Positions 1 through 8,222 of a DNA stretch of 47,364 bases are shown in pieces; the first letter of the stretch is position 1; each line of letters starts with the position of its first letter. The stretch is from Erythrobacter donghaensis. GTDB lineage: Bacteria > Pseudomonadota > Alphaproteobacteria > Sphingomonadales > Sphingomonadaceae. Below the pieces are notes generated by a model. The model was given only the letters and a program-made list of their open reading frames with translations. It made no database searches and was not told the DNA's origin. Location of the stretch: positions 1-47,364 of the forward strand of contig NZ_LSJS01000177.1 of NCBI RefSeq assembly GCF_001557325.1. Direction: 5' to 3'. The position numbers and the translations under genes were made by a program.

Positions 1-374
1 TTGCGGCCCCGCCGCTCCCTCCGCCGGGCCCACCCATCGACGCGCTGTTGTGGCAGCCGGGCGAGATCGTTGCGGGCGAGCAGACCCTCGTGGCCGAACT
101 GCTGCGCGAGGCCGGCTTTGCCAGCGACGCCGCGCGCCGGGGCCTCGCGCAGGCCGACCGGGTGAGCCTCGAGAGCGTGCTCGCCGATCCGCCGCAGGTG
201 CTGCTGGTGGCGGGCGATGCGGCAGGGCAGCGCCATCCGGTGCTGGCGGGGCAGCTGAAGGCGACCCGCATCGCCGCCTTCGACCCCTCGCTGATCTATT
301 GCGGCGGGCCGACGATCCCGCGCGCTCGCGCGCGGCTCGCGGAGATCCGCACACAGGCACAGGTGCAGCCGTGA
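1..374 (+). CDS. C-terminal part of ABC transporter periplasmic substrate-binding protein (BtuF/FecB type), truncated by window start
   Basis: The frame is open from the first bases of the window and stops at 372-374, so only about the last 123 residues are visible. The visible part resembles the C-lobe of class III periplasmic binding proteins for corrinoids or ferric siderophores: a segment around W17-QPGEIVAG, then a conserved 'CGGPTIPRA' near the end. The next gene's GTG (371) overlaps its TGA, and a FecCD permease and an ATPase follow, so this is the binding protein of that importer. Cobalamin is the likeliest substrate by resemblance, but the selectivity region lies outside the window. 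No start or signal peptide can be seen. Confidence 0.75.
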   Translation, partial: AAPPLPPPGPPIDALLWQPGEIVAGEQTLVAELLREAGFASDAARRGLAQADRVSLESVLADPPQVLLVAGDAAGQRHPVLAGQLKATRIAAFDPSLIYCGGPTIPRARARLAEIRTQAQVQP

Positions 375-1369
375 ACCGCGCCAGTCTCGTCTTCGCCGCG
401 CTGCTGGCGATGCTGGTGCCGCTCTCGCTGCTGGCGGGTCGCGTCTGGATCGCGCCCTTCGGCGACACGCCCGCCAACGCTGCGCTGATCCTCGCCGAAC
501 TGCGCCTGCCGCGGGCGGTGCTCGCGGTGGTGATCGGCGCAGGCCTCGGGGCCGGGGGCGCGGCGATGCAGGGCTATCTCAGGAACCCGCTCGCCGATCC
601 AGGCCTGTTCGGCATCGCTCCGCTGGCAGCGCTGGGCGCGGTGGCGAGTTTTTGGTGCGCGCCGCTGCTGCCGCCTGCAATCGCGGCGTGGAGCCTGCCG
701 GCGATGGCGCTCGGCGGGGCGGCGCTCGGCATGGCGGCGCTCGCGCTGATCGCCGGGCGCACCGCCGCGGACGGGGCGGAGGGTGCCGGGGGCGGCATCG
801 CGCTCTTCACTCTCGCCGGGCTAATGCTCGCGAGCCTCGCCGGCGCGCTCACCGCGCTGGCCATCACGCTTGCGCCCAGTCCCTTTGCGCTCTCCGAGAT
901 CGTGCTGTGGCTCAACGGCGCGCTCACCGACCGCTCGTGGCGCGAGGTCGTGATCGCCGCGCCGCTGACGTGTGCGGGGATCGGCGTGCTGGCGCTGGCG
1001 GCGCGAAGCCTCGACGCGCTGACGCTGGGCGAGGCGGCGGCGCGCTCGCTCGGGGTGGAGCCGAAGCGGCTGCTGGGGCTGCTCGTCATCGGCATCGGCC
1101 TGACGGTCGGCGCGGGCGTGGCGGTCGCCGGCATCATCGGCTTCGTCGGCCTCGTCGTGCCCCATCTGGTGCGCCCGCTGACCGATCGGCTGCCCTCGAG
1201 CCTGATCCTGCCGAGCGCGCTTGCGGGGGCCTGCCTCGTGCTCGCCGCCGACAGCATCGTGCGGGTGCTGCCGCTGGTGACCGAGCTGCGCCTCGGCATC
1301 GCGCTCTCGCTGATCGGCGCGCCGTTCTTCGGCTGGCTGCTGGTGCGGATGCGCAAGGGGAGGCTGTGA
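371..1369 (+). CDS. FecCD/BtuC-family ABC transporter permease
   Basis: This 332-residue polytopic protein starts with GTG at 371 inside the stop region of the binding-protein gene (GTGA overlap), which argues for translational coupling. It is almost entirely hydrophobic, with about ten predicted membrane segments. It carries family hallmarks such as 'LRLPRAVLAVVIGAGLGAGG' early on and 'GFVGLVVPHLVR' late. The latter is the cytoplasmic coupling region that contacts the ATPase. Length matches FecCD/BtuC permeases. It forms the membrane channel for import of cobalamin or a ferric siderophore with its two neighbours. The actual substrate is inferred, not shown. Confidence 0.9.
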   Translation: MNRASLVFAALLAMLVPLSLLAGRVWIAPFGDTPANAALILAELRLPRAVLAVVIGAGLGAGGAAMQGYLRNPLADPGLFGIAPLAALGAVASFWCAPLLPPAIAAWSLPAMALGGAALGMAALALIAGRTAADGAEGAGGGIALFTLAGLMLASLAGALTALAITLAPSPFALSEIVLWLNGALTDRSWREVVIAAPLTCAGIGVLALAARSLDALTLGEAAARSLGVEPKRLLGLLVIGIGLTVGAGVAVAGIIGFVGLVVPHLVRPLTDRLPSSLILPSALAGACLVLAADSIVRVLPLVTELRLGIALSLIGAPFFGWLLVRMRKGRL

Positions 1370-2115
1370 TGCTGGCGGCGGAGAACCTCACCCTGACGCG
1401 CGGCGGACGGACCGTGGTTGCGGGCCTCACGGCCGCGCTCGCGCCGGGGCGGATCACTGCGATTGTTGGCCCCAACGGCGCGGGCAAGTCTTCGCTCCTG
1501 CTCGCGCTCGCCGGGCTGCTCGAGCCGTCAGGCGGGGCGGTGACGCTCGATGGCAACCCGCTGTCCGCGCTGGCCCCGCGGGCACGGGCCCAGGCGATCG
1601 GCTACCTGCCGCAAAGCCCCGACATCGCCTGGGACGTAAGCGTGGAGAGCCTCGTCGCACTCGGCCGCCTGCCGTGGCGCGACCGGGGGACAGCGGCGGT
1701 GGAGGCGGCGCTCGCCGCGCTCGATCTCGAGGCGCTGCGCCACCGCCCTGTCAGCCGCCTCTCGGGCGGCGAGCGCGCGCGGGTGCTCTTGGCGCGAGTG
1801 CTGGCGGGAGAGCCGCGCTGGATCCTCGCCGACGAGCCGCTCGCTGCGCTCGATCTGGCGCATCAACTCGGCCTGATCGCCCACCTCAAGGCTTGCGCGG
1901 GTGCCGGGCAGGGGGTGGTGGTGGTGCTCCACGATCTGGCGCTGGCGATGAACCACGCCGATCACGTGCTGGTGCTGCGCGAGGGCCGCCTGGTGGCCGA
2001 AGGGGCCCCCACCGAGGCGCTCGCCGCAGAGGTCATCGCGTGCGTCTGGGGGGTGAGCGCGCGATGGCTCGGCGAGCCGGGGCGGCGGGGGCTGGTGTCC
2101 TTTGATATGCTTTAG
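1369..2115 (+). CDS. ABC transporter ATP-binding protein (FecE/BtuD type)
   Basis: This 248-residue ATPase overlaps the permease stop by one base (TGATG at 1367-1371). Walker A is 'GPNGAGKSS' near residue 34, the signature is 'LSGGERARVLLARVLAG', Walker B is 'ILADEP', and the H-loop His lies in 'VVVLHD'. These are intact, so the subunit should power the FecCD permease upstream. The Q-loop reads 'YLPQSP'. Its TAG stop (2113-2115) overlaps the stop of a small convergent gene on the other strand. Confidence 0.92.
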   Translation: MLAAENLTLTRGGRTVVAGLTAALAPGRITAIVGPNGAGKSSLLLALAGLLEPSGGAVTLDGNPLSALAPRARAQAIGYLPQSPDIAWDVSVESLVALGRLPWRDRGTAAVEAALAALDLEALRHRPVSRLSGGERARVLLARVLAGEPRWILADEPLAALDLAHQLGLIAHLKACAGAGQGVVVVLHDLALAMNHADHVLVLREGRLVAEGAPTEALAAEVIACVWGVSARWLGEPGRRGLVSFDML

Positions 2116-2276
2116 GACCCTGGCATGCTGTCTGGAAGCAGGATCACGACAGTGAATTCGCCGTCAGGTTCCTGTTGAACCGAGACGAACTTTCCGCCCA
2201 AGTTTTCTGCCATCTTTTTGTAAATCTGAAGTTTTTCGATGGGCACATCAGTCATAACGATCTTTTGGCTTGCCAT
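2112..2276 (-). CDS. 54-residue small protein, unknown function
   Basis: A short gene begins with ATG at 2276 behind a strong ribosome binding site (GGAGGTCAGAA-ATG, 2277-2286) and ends with TAA at 2112-2114, inside the ABC ATPase stop. It encodes 54 residues starting MASQKIVMTDVPIEKLQIYK, with a helical first half and a strand-rich second half ending 'FTVVILLPDS'. It has no signal peptide or membrane segment and no family I recognise. It lies 21 bp downstream of the lipoprotein gene, so it is the last gene of a three-gene operon. Codon use and base composition are less GC-rich than the chromosome around it. Confidence 0.65.
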   Translation of the reverse strand: MASQKIVMTDVPIEKLQIYKKMAENLGGKFVSVQQEPDGEFTVVILLPDSMPGS

Positions 2277-2297
2277 TTCTGACCTCCTTGAAGCGAT

Positions 2298-3179
2298 TTA
2301 GATCAGATCTTTGAGAGCATCTGAATTATTCTCGATCTTTTTGACTTCTTCGATGAGCCGTGCCCGGTTGGCTTCGGTACCTCCCGCAATCAATGTCAAA
2401 AGCTCGTCGGGCGTGGTGCCTAGCCCAGCATTTTGCATTGCCTGATTCAGATTTCTGAGCCGACGTTTGCGTTCGGTATCGTCCGCGCCACCTGTGGCGT
2501 ACGTCTCCAATCGGTTTTGATTCTCTCCTGCGCTATACTTAATCTCGACCTGCTTTGCTGCCGACTCTGCTTTGGCTACTTCCGCCACAGCGTTCGGCGC
2601 AGCCGTATTTAGTGCATTCCCCACCTGAGGGTTCGACGCCAGCCGTTGCGCAGCGATCCCGGTCGCGAATACCTGTGCGAGGCCGCCATTGGCTTGCGAG
2701 CCGGAAATGCCGCCGCGCGCGCCGAAGCTGGCGAAGACCGAATAGGTGTCGATTTCCAGTCCGTTCCCGCCGACGTCGCTGTTTATGCCGGTGGCCATCG
2801 AGACATACTTCCCGGCTGGCAGCACCGCCGAAAGGCAGGCCGCCTTGCGCTTGTCGGTGTCGGGCACGATCGAGGCAAGGCTTGTCATGCAGGCGTTGAG
2901 CGCGTTGACCACATCGCCTTCAAGCTTGCCGATTGCCGGATACTCATTCGTCCCGTTGGGCCTCAACGGCATCCACACGGCTTCCGACCGGTTATAGCCA
3001 ACCGTGAACGCAGGAAGCGTCGCGCTGGTGGCTGGCGCGGAAATATCGACCCCGAACTTGGTCTGTGTGGCGAACACCAGCACGTCATTGTGCGGGTTCT
3101 TGTCCCTGTGGAAAGCGCACCCCCCCAACAGCGGCAGCGCCGCACACGCGAGCAGCCCTACATATCTCTGGCCCAGCAT
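2298..3179 (-). CDS. Putative lipoprotein, unknown function
   Basis: The start is ATG at 3179, preceded by GGGGGAGG, rather than an upstream in-frame ATG at 3287 that would run through the previous gene. The 293-residue product begins with a classic lipoprotein signal: positively charged start, hydrophobic stretch, and lipobox LGGC with the acceptor Cys at residue 21. The mature part has 'NDVLVFATQTKFGVDIS' and 'DTYSVFASFGARGG' motifs, suggesting a beta-rich domain, then an Ala-rich linker and a charged helical C-terminus. I do not recognise the family. It is the middle gene of an operon and is lower in GC than the flanking core genes, hinting at acquisition. Confidence 0.75.
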   Translation of the reverse strand: MLGQRYVGLLACAALPLLGGCAFHRDKNPHNDVLVFATQTKFGVDISAPATSATLPAFTVGYNRSEAVWMPLRPNGTNEYPAIGKLEGDVVNALNACMTSLASIVPDTDKRKAACLSAVLPAGKYVSMATGINSDVGGNGLEIDTYSVFASFGARGGISGSQANGGLAQVFATGIAAQRLASNPQVGNALNTAAPNAVAEVAKAESAAKQVEIKYSAGENQNRLETYATGGADDTERKRRLRNLNQAMQNAGLGTTPDELLTLIAGGTEANRARLIEEVKKIENNSDALKDLI

Positions 3180-3496
3180 ATGTCCTCCCCCTTCAACGAT
3201 TCCAGAATTCGTGCCGCATTCTCGGCCTCCACGTCGTCGCGGATAACCACCAGCAGCTGGCATTTGGCCGGGTCGGCGATCACCCATTCGCTGCGATCGA
3301 ACCCGAGCCAGGCCGCAGAGGCGGTCGCATCGCCGAAGCCCAACCCCAAGCTGCTGCGACGGAAGGCGACGAGGTTGCCCTTGCGTTCGGGAACGACGAT
3401 GCGGGTGATGCCGACCGAGACGATCTCGCGCGTCGGCCCCTCGGCCGGCAGGGCGACGGTGCAGCCCTGGCAGAGCGCTGCCGACAGCCCGCTCAA
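3158..3496 (-). CDS. Hypothetical protein, possibly a short lipoprotein
   Basis: I prefer the TTG at 3496 because AGGAGG sits 6 bases before it. That start gives 112 residues beginning MSGLSAALCQGCTVALPAEG. An ATG at 3595 would add 33 unconvincing residues. Cys12 in 'CQGC' may be a lipid acceptor, but the signal is short and the lipobox poor. A conserved-looking core reads 'TREIVSVGITRIVVPE', then 'WVIADPAKCQLLVVIRDD' and 'ENAARILESL'. The 3' end overlaps the start of the downstream lipoprotein gene by 22 bases, so the two are co-translated. Function unknown. Confidence 0.55.
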   Translation of the reverse strand: MSGLSAALCQGCTVALPAEGPTREIVSVGITRIVVPERKGNLVAFRRSSLGLGFGDATASAAWLGFDRSEWVIADPAKCQLLVVIRDDVEAENAARILESLKGEDICWARDM

Positions 3497-3942
3497 AGCA
3501 GCCCTCCTGAATATGGTCGATCCCCCCGATGGCCCGCTGCGCACAAGATCACAAAAAGCCCGCTTTGCCAAGCGATTGAATGAGCCGGAGGGCACCGCGC
3601 GCGGATGGCAATCCTTGCGAACCTCCAGCCAGGTTGCGACCCTCGAGGGACCCGGCCGGAGAACCGCAAAGCGGACTTCCCTGTGGCGCAGGGGGCAGGG
3701 ATTGGCGACTTCAGATTTTCTGTAGGGGGGTCTTTTTTCGCCTCAAGCTGCTGAGAAGATGCGAAGATCTATCCTTGCTTGGCGGATCGGCGGCGCTTCT
3801 GATGGCTGTGCGGTCGCGCGCGGCGTGCTGCAAGCTGCCACATCGGTTTGCCTATTCGGCCAAATCGCCCTAGCCTCGGCGCTGGCCGCACCGCGGGGGG
3901 AGGAGCGACACGCCCCGCAAGGTTGCGAGCCAGGGGGTTCCT
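3497..3942. other. Intergenic region between two diverging operons
   Basis: These 446 bases separate the minus-strand lipoprotein operon from the plus-strand TIR gene and should hold both promoters. I see no convincing gene. A short T-run (tcttttttcgcc at 3730-3741) has no strong hairpin in front of it. AGGGGG at 3931-3937 serves as ribosome binding site for the TIR gene. No tRNA or repeat was recognised. Confidence 0.5.
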
Positions 3943-6216
3943 ATGGGCGATCCGGGGGGTGCGTTCCGCTACAAGGCGTTCATCAGCTACAGCTGGGCCG
4001 ATGCAAAGTGGGGCAAGTGGCTGCAGCACGGGCTCGAGACCTACCGCACCCCGCGCGCACTTGTCGGCCAGGAACGCGCCCATGGCCCCGTGCCCGCCCG
4101 GCTCCACCCGCTGTTCAAGGACCGCGAGGAGGAGGCCGCCGGGGCCAGCATCGGCGCGGCCGTCGAAGCGGCGCTGGCATCGAGCGAATTCCTGATCGTG
4201 GTCTGCTCGGCCACATCGGCCAGGTCGAAATGGGTCAACCGCGAGATCGCCTGGTTCAAGACGCACCGCGATCCCGCGAAGGTGCTGGCGCTGATCGTCG
4301 GCGGCGAGCCGGGCGATCCCGACCACGAGTGCTTCCCCAAGGCGCTCACCCATCTGGTGGATGCGGACGGCGCGGTCACCGACACGCCCGTCGACACACC
4401 GCTCGCCGCCGATGCGCGCGAGACCGGCGACGGCAAGCGCATGGCGCGATTGAAGCTCGCCGCGGCGATGCTCGGCACCGGGCTCGACGAGCTGGTCCGC
4501 CGCGACGAGCGCCGCCGCACCTTGCGCACCCGCGCGGTGGTCGCCGCCTCGCTGAGCCTGGCGGCGGTGATGAGCACGCTGACCTGGTTCGCGGTCGAGG
4601 CGCGCAAGGAGGCCGAGTTCCAGCGCAACGAGGCCGATGGGCTCGTGGAGTTCATGCTCACCGACCTGCGCGCCAAGCTGGAGCCGGTCGGCCGGCTCGA
4701 CGCGCTCGACGTGGTCGGCACGCGTGCGCTCGATTACTACGCCAAGCAGAAGCTCGCCGACCTCGATGCCGATGCGCTCGGGCGCCGGGCGCGGGCGCTG
4801 CTCTTGGTGGGCGAGCTCTCCAACCTGCGCGGTGACAGCGAAGAGGCGCTCGCCGCCTTCACCGAGGCCGCCGCCTCGACCGCCGAGCAGCTCGCGCGCG
4901 ATCCGGACAACCCGCAGCGCATCTTCGACCACGCCCAGAGCGTGTTCTGGGTCGGGTACATCGCCTATAACCGCGGCGAGCTGAAGAACGCCGAGGCGCA
5001 GTATCGCGAATACAAGCGCCTCGCCGACGCGCTGCTGGCGATCGATCCCAAGAACCCCGAATGGCAGATGGAGAGCAGCTACGCCGAGAGCAATCTCGGG
5101 GTGATGTTCGATGCCCAGGGCCGCATCGCCGAGGCCGAACCGGCGTTTGCCGCTTCGCTGAAAATGGCCGAGGCGAGCGCCCGCAGCAATCCAAGCGATA
5201 CCGCGCAGCAGATCGAGATCGGGATCGCCGCCAACTGGTTGGGGAAATCGAAGGACAAGCTCGGCAAGCTCTCCGAGGCCCTCGCGCTGCACAGGCGCGA
5301 GATCGCGATCTATGAACAAGTGTTGCGGCGCGACCCGGCCAATGCCGTGGCGAAGAACCGGCTCGGCGTGGCGCTGCAATTCCTCGCCGGGGTACAGCTC
5401 GAGTTGGGCGAACCTGAGGCTGCGCTGAAATCCTTCGACAGGGGGATTGCGGTTCACGCGGAATTGCTGCGGATAGAGCCGGACAACACCGAATGGCAGC
5501 AGTCGGACGCGGGCGGCAGGATCCAGAAGGCCAAAGCCCTGATCTATGCGGGACGGCTCGCTGAGAGCCTTGCGTTGATGGACGCGGCCGAGGCGCTGCT
5601 CGACCGGATGGTCGCAAAGGACCCTTCGAACGCCGAATGGTCGACCGTCCTGCGCCAAGAGGTGCTCATCGGCCGCGCACGTCTGGCCCTGGCGAGCGGA
5701 AAGGCGGCGGAGGCGCGCGGGCCGGTGAGGCAGGTGATCGCCCAGGCCACACGCGAGGCCGATCGTGCCAACCGCACCAGCGCTCTGATCATCGCTGGCG
5801 AAATCGAGGCCCGGCTCGGAGAGATCGAGGCTGCGCGCGCCTACTGGACCAAAGGCCTCGAAAGCCTGCCCGCCCTGCCCGGTGCCGATGACGAGCGGTT
5901 CGTTCTGCTCAAGCGGCTGGGCCGCGAGGCAGAGGCCCGCAAGGTAGCCGCAGAGTTGGACAGGCGGGGCTATCGTCACCCCGCCTATACCCCCGCACAG
6001 TGGTGGTTCGGCGAGGATCAGGGCCGCTACCTCGTCACCGTCCCCGATGTCGCCGCATTGAACGAGGCGCTCTCCAAGGGCACGCGCAACGACGAGACCG
6101 CGCAGATCGGCTTCCAGCGCATCGGCACGGTCGGCGGCGATTCGGTGCTGGGCGTGCCCCTTGCGGAGTTGCGCACGGCCAACCAGCGCTTCTTCGCGGA
6201 GTGGATGGAGGGCTGA
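3943..6216 (+). CDS. TIR domain - transmembrane - TPR repeat protein
   Basis: This 757-residue protein has three parts. Residues ~10-150 form a TIR domain: box 1 'FISYSWAD', a Glu cluster 'REEEAAG' at 61-67 that aligns with the catalytic-Glu region of NAD-cleaving TIRs, then 'SEFLIVVCSATSARSKWVNREI'-like box 2/3 features. A single hydrophobic helix lies at ~197-217, followed by a charged coil. From ~250 to ~660 there are repeated TPR-like helical pairs with DP-N-W/R spacings. TIR domains bind or cleave NAD; TPRs bind proteins. An anchored sensor or defence effector is plausible but not shown. Start ATG is behind AGGGGG. It is coupled to the next gene by an ATGA overlap. Confidence 0.85.
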   Translation: MGDPGGAFRYKAFISYSWADAKWGKWLQHGLETYRTPRALVGQERAHGPVPARLHPLFKDREEEAAGASIGAAVEAALASSEFLIVVCSATSARSKWVNREIAWFKTHRDPAKVLALIVGGEPGDPDHECFPKALTHLVDADGAVTDTPVDTPLAADARETGDGKRMARLKLAAAMLGTGLDELVRRDERRRTLRTRAVVAASLSLAAVMSTLTWFAVEARKEAEFQRNEADGLVEFMLTDLRAKLEPVGRLDALDVVGTRALDYYAKQKLADLDADALGRRARALLLVGELSNLRGDSEEALAAFTEAAASTAEQLARDPDNPQRIFDHAQSVFWVGYIAYNRGELKNAEAQYREYKRLADALLAIDPKNPEWQMESSYAESNLGVMFDAQGRIAEAEPAFAASLKMAEASARSNPSDTAQQIEIGIAANWLGKSKDKLGKLSEALALHRREIAIYEQVLRRDPANAVAKNRLGVALQFLAGVQLELGEPEAALKSFDRGIAVHAELLRIEPDNTEWQQSDAGGRIQKAKALIYAGRLAESLALMDAAEALLDRMVAKDPSNAEWSTVLRQEVLIGRARLALASGKAAEARGPVRQVIAQATREADRANRTSALIIAGEIEARLGEIEAARAYWTKGLESLPALPGADDERFVLLKRLGREAEARKVAAELDRRGYRHPAYTPAQWWFGEDQGRYLVTVPDVAALNEALSKGTRNDETAQIGFQRIGTVGGDSVLGVPLAELRTANQRFFAEWMEG

Positions 6217-6626
6217 TGGCGTCGTCCGGCTATTCCGGCACGCCGCTCGCCAAGAAGCTCACCTTGCGGGACGGCATGCGGGTGTGGTTCGACGCCATGC
6301 CCGAGCACGTGATCGACGAGATCGACGAATACGCGCTCGAACTGAGCTTCGTTGCCGACCCCGCCGAGGGGATCGACGCCGCGCATGTCTTCGTCACCGA
6401 GAAGGCGGCGCTGGCGGAGCACCTCACGACCTTGCGCCACCAGATCGCGCCCGATGGTCAGATCTGGGTCAGCTGGCCCAAGAAGGCCTCCAAGGTCCCG
6501 ACCGACATCACCGAGGACACGATCCGCGAGCTGTGCCTGCCGCTGGGCCTCGTCGACACCAAGGTCTGCGCCATCGACGAGACCTGGTCGGGCCTCAAGC
6601 TGGTGATCCGCAAGGAACTGCGCTGA
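6216..6626 (+). CDS. DUF3052-family protein
   Basis: The 136-residue product starts at the ATG overlapping the TIR gene's TGA (6214-6218), so the two are translationally coupled. It has the DUF3052 hallmarks: N-terminal 'GYSGTPLAKKL', central 'IWVSWPKKASKVPTDITED', and C-terminal 'LVDTKVCAIDETWSGLKLVIRK'. The family is widespread, small and soluble with no established function. Being locked behind a TIR-TPR gene is the notable point; DUF3052 genes are usually seen alone. An immunity or modulatory role would be speculation. Confidence 0.85.
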   Translation: MASSGYSGTPLAKKLTLRDGMRVWFDAMPEHVIDEIDEYALELSFVADPAEGIDAAHVFVTEKAALAEHLTTLRHQIAPDGQIWVSWPKKASKVPTDITEDTIRELCLPLGLVDTKVCAIDETWSGLKLVIRKELR

Positions 6627-6630
6627 GGCG

Positions 6631-7425
6631 TTACGCCGCCTGCGCCCCGCCGAGCGTCAGCTGTTCTCGCGCGATGCCTTCGCTCTGGAGGATTGCGAGG
6701 CACTGGCGGTAGATCTCGGGCTTGCCGATGTTCAGCCGCGCCCGCGCCGCCGAGATATCCTCGCGCATCAGCGCGGCGATGTCCTGGTGCGCGATCTTGG
6801 CAGCGGCGCGGCCCAGCGCACGGCCTTCCTTGATCGCGGCGAACAGCGGCGCCTTGGTGCCGCTCACCTTCTTGATCTGCCGCGCGCCGGCATAGGCGAT
6901 GAACAGGATGCCCTTGTTGTGGTTCTGCTCGTAAGAAAAGCCGAGCAGGCTCGCCTCGCCCAGCGCGTCACGGCCATAGCCGGTGAGGACGTGGAACAGG
7001 TCATGCGTGTCGCGCAGCCGGTCGAAATACCACTGGGTCTGGTCCTGCGGCAGGTTTTCGGGCGGTGCCCACTTGTGGCTCTCCGCCACCAGCCCCGCGG
7101 CCGAGAGCCCCTCGCGTTTCATGAAGGCGATGTAATGCGCCGCCACCGTCTCGGGCCCGCAATCGGCCCAGCGCGCGTGATCGTCGAGCATGTTGGGCAG
7201 GTCGACGCCTTCGGCCATCATCCGCCGGCCTTCAGGCGAGGTGACGAAGGCGCGCGCCTGCGCGTGGCTCTTCCTGCCCTTGGTCGCCTCGATGATGTGG
7301 AACACCTGCTCGGTGTCCTCCTTGTCCTCGACCAGCTTGCCGAAATGGTGAAGCACCTTCAGTGGCCGGAACCCCGAGGTCTTGCGATCGGGGGCAATCA
7401 GGGGAAGATCGGTGACAGCCATCAT
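6631..7425 (-). CDS. Coq4-family protein (copy 1)
   Basis: This 264-residue protein carries the Coq4 zinc motif HDxxHx11E exactly: H141, D142, H145 and E157 in 'THDLFHVLTGYGRDALGE'. Coq4 acts in ubiquinone biosynthesis, where it is linked to removal and replacement of the C1 carboxyl of the ring precursor and to organising the Coq enzymes. ATG 7425 is chosen because AAGGA lies 7 bases upstream; ATG 7422 is an alternative. A palindromic site lies ~47 bp upstream and recurs before the second copy. Having two paralogues suggests divergence of role. Confidence 0.88.
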   Translation of the reverse strand: MMAVTDLPLIAPDRKTSGFRPLKVLHHFGKLVEDKEDTEQVFHIIEATKGRKSHAQARAFVTSPEGRRMMAEGVDLPNMLDDHARWADCGPETVAAHYIAFMKREGLSAAGLVAESHKWAPPENLPQDQTQWYFDRLRDTHDLFHVLTGYGRDALGEASLLGFSYEQNHNKGILFIAYAGARQIKKVSGTKAPLFAAIKEGRALGRAAAKIAHQDIAALMREDISAARARLNIGKPEIYRQCLAILQSEGIAREQLTLGGAQAA

Positions 7426-7471
7426 GTAGTGTCCTTGGCGCGATTCGCGAATTGGGTTCCTGAGACGCTAC

Positions 7472-7491
7472 TTACATGAGTGTCAGTTAAT
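7472..7491. promoter_or_regulatory. Candidate operator upstream of coq4 copy 1 / nitroreductase
   Basis: TTACATGAGTGTCAGTTAAT lies in the divergent gap between the minus-strand coq4-like gene and the nitroreductase. Its core (ACATGAGTGT) is an imperfect palindrome and nearly repeats the core before coq4 copy 2 (ACATGAATGT). Position relative to the coq4 start (~47 bp) is similar in both. The shape resembles TetR-family operators; no such regulator is encoded in the window. Confidence 0.45.
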
Positions 7492-7529
7492 AGTCCATGC
7501 CCCTCCCGACCGAGGTTCAACACGCCCCG

Positions 7530-8216
7530 ATGAATGATCACGACGCTCTGCCCTACGCGCTCGAGCCGCTTGCCGATGCCGAGGCGATCGACCGCGCCCG
7601 CGCGCTCGCGGCAAAGCTGCGCGCGCGGCGCACCTGCCGCTGGTTTACCGACGAGCCGGTGCCGCGCGAGGTGATCGAGGCGGCGATCGATGCGGCGGGC
7701 AGCGCACCATCGGGGGCGAACCACCAGCCCTGGCACTTCGCCGTGGTGTCCTCGCCCGAAACCAAGCGTGCCATCCGCGAGGCTGCCGAGGCCGAGGAGC
7801 GGCGCTTCTACGGCGCGGACGGGGAAATTGCCAAGGCGGGCGAGGAGTGGCTCGCCGCGCTCGGGCCGCTCGGGACCGATGCCGACAAGCCCTTCCTCGA
7901 AATCGCGCCGTGGCTGATCGTGGTCTTCGCCCAGAGGAAGGGCGGGATCGACGAGGACGGGGCGACGCAGAACTACTACGTCAACGAAAGCGTCGGGATC
8001 GCTTGCGGGATGCTGATCGCGGCGCTGCACGAGGCAGGCGTGGCAACGCTCACCCACACGCCCTCGCCGATGGGGTTCCTGCGCCGGGTTTGCGGGCGGC
8101 CCGAGTGGGAAAAGCCGGTGATGATCGTGGTCGCCGGACGACCTGCGCCGGACGCGACCGTCCCGGCCCATGCCCTGCGCAAGAAGCCGCTGACACAGAT
8201 CGCCAGCTGGCTGTAA
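7530..8216 (+). CDS. Nitroreductase-family flavoprotein
   Basis: The protein (228 residues from ATG 7530, 239 from ATG 7497) has the FMN-binding nitroreductase fold: '[13 protein letters not shown]' phosphate-contact motif, '[13 protein letters not shown]' and a C-terminal 'VAGRPAPDA'. It resembles the iodotyrosine-deiodinase-like subgroup, which reduces small aromatic or quinone substrates with NAD(P)H. I favour 7530 because homologues start near there and 7497 falls within a few bases of the putative operator; neither has a clear ribosome binding site. It is flanked by two coq4-like genes, so a quinone-related substrate is an appealing but unproven idea. Confidence 0.82.
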   Translation: MNDHDALPYALEPLADAEAIDRARALAAKLRARRTCRWFTDEPVPREVIEAAIDAAGSAPSGANHQPWHFAVVSSPETKRAIREAAEAEERRFYGADGEIAKAGEEWLAALGPLGTDADKPFLEIAPWLIVVFAQRKGGIDEDGATQNYYVNESVGIACGMLIAALHEAGVATLTHTPSPMGFLRRVCGRPEWEKPVMIVVAGRPAPDATVPAHALRKKPLTQIASWL

Positions 8217-8222
8217 CGCTCC

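Noticed and set aside
3730..3741. T-run as a terminator in the 3497-3942 gap
   Set aside because: No stable hairpin precedes it on either strand.
3769..5979. 736-codon open frame on the minus strand
   Set aside because: It lies wholly antisense to the TIR-TPR gene, has no recognisable domain, and follows from high-GC codon bias.
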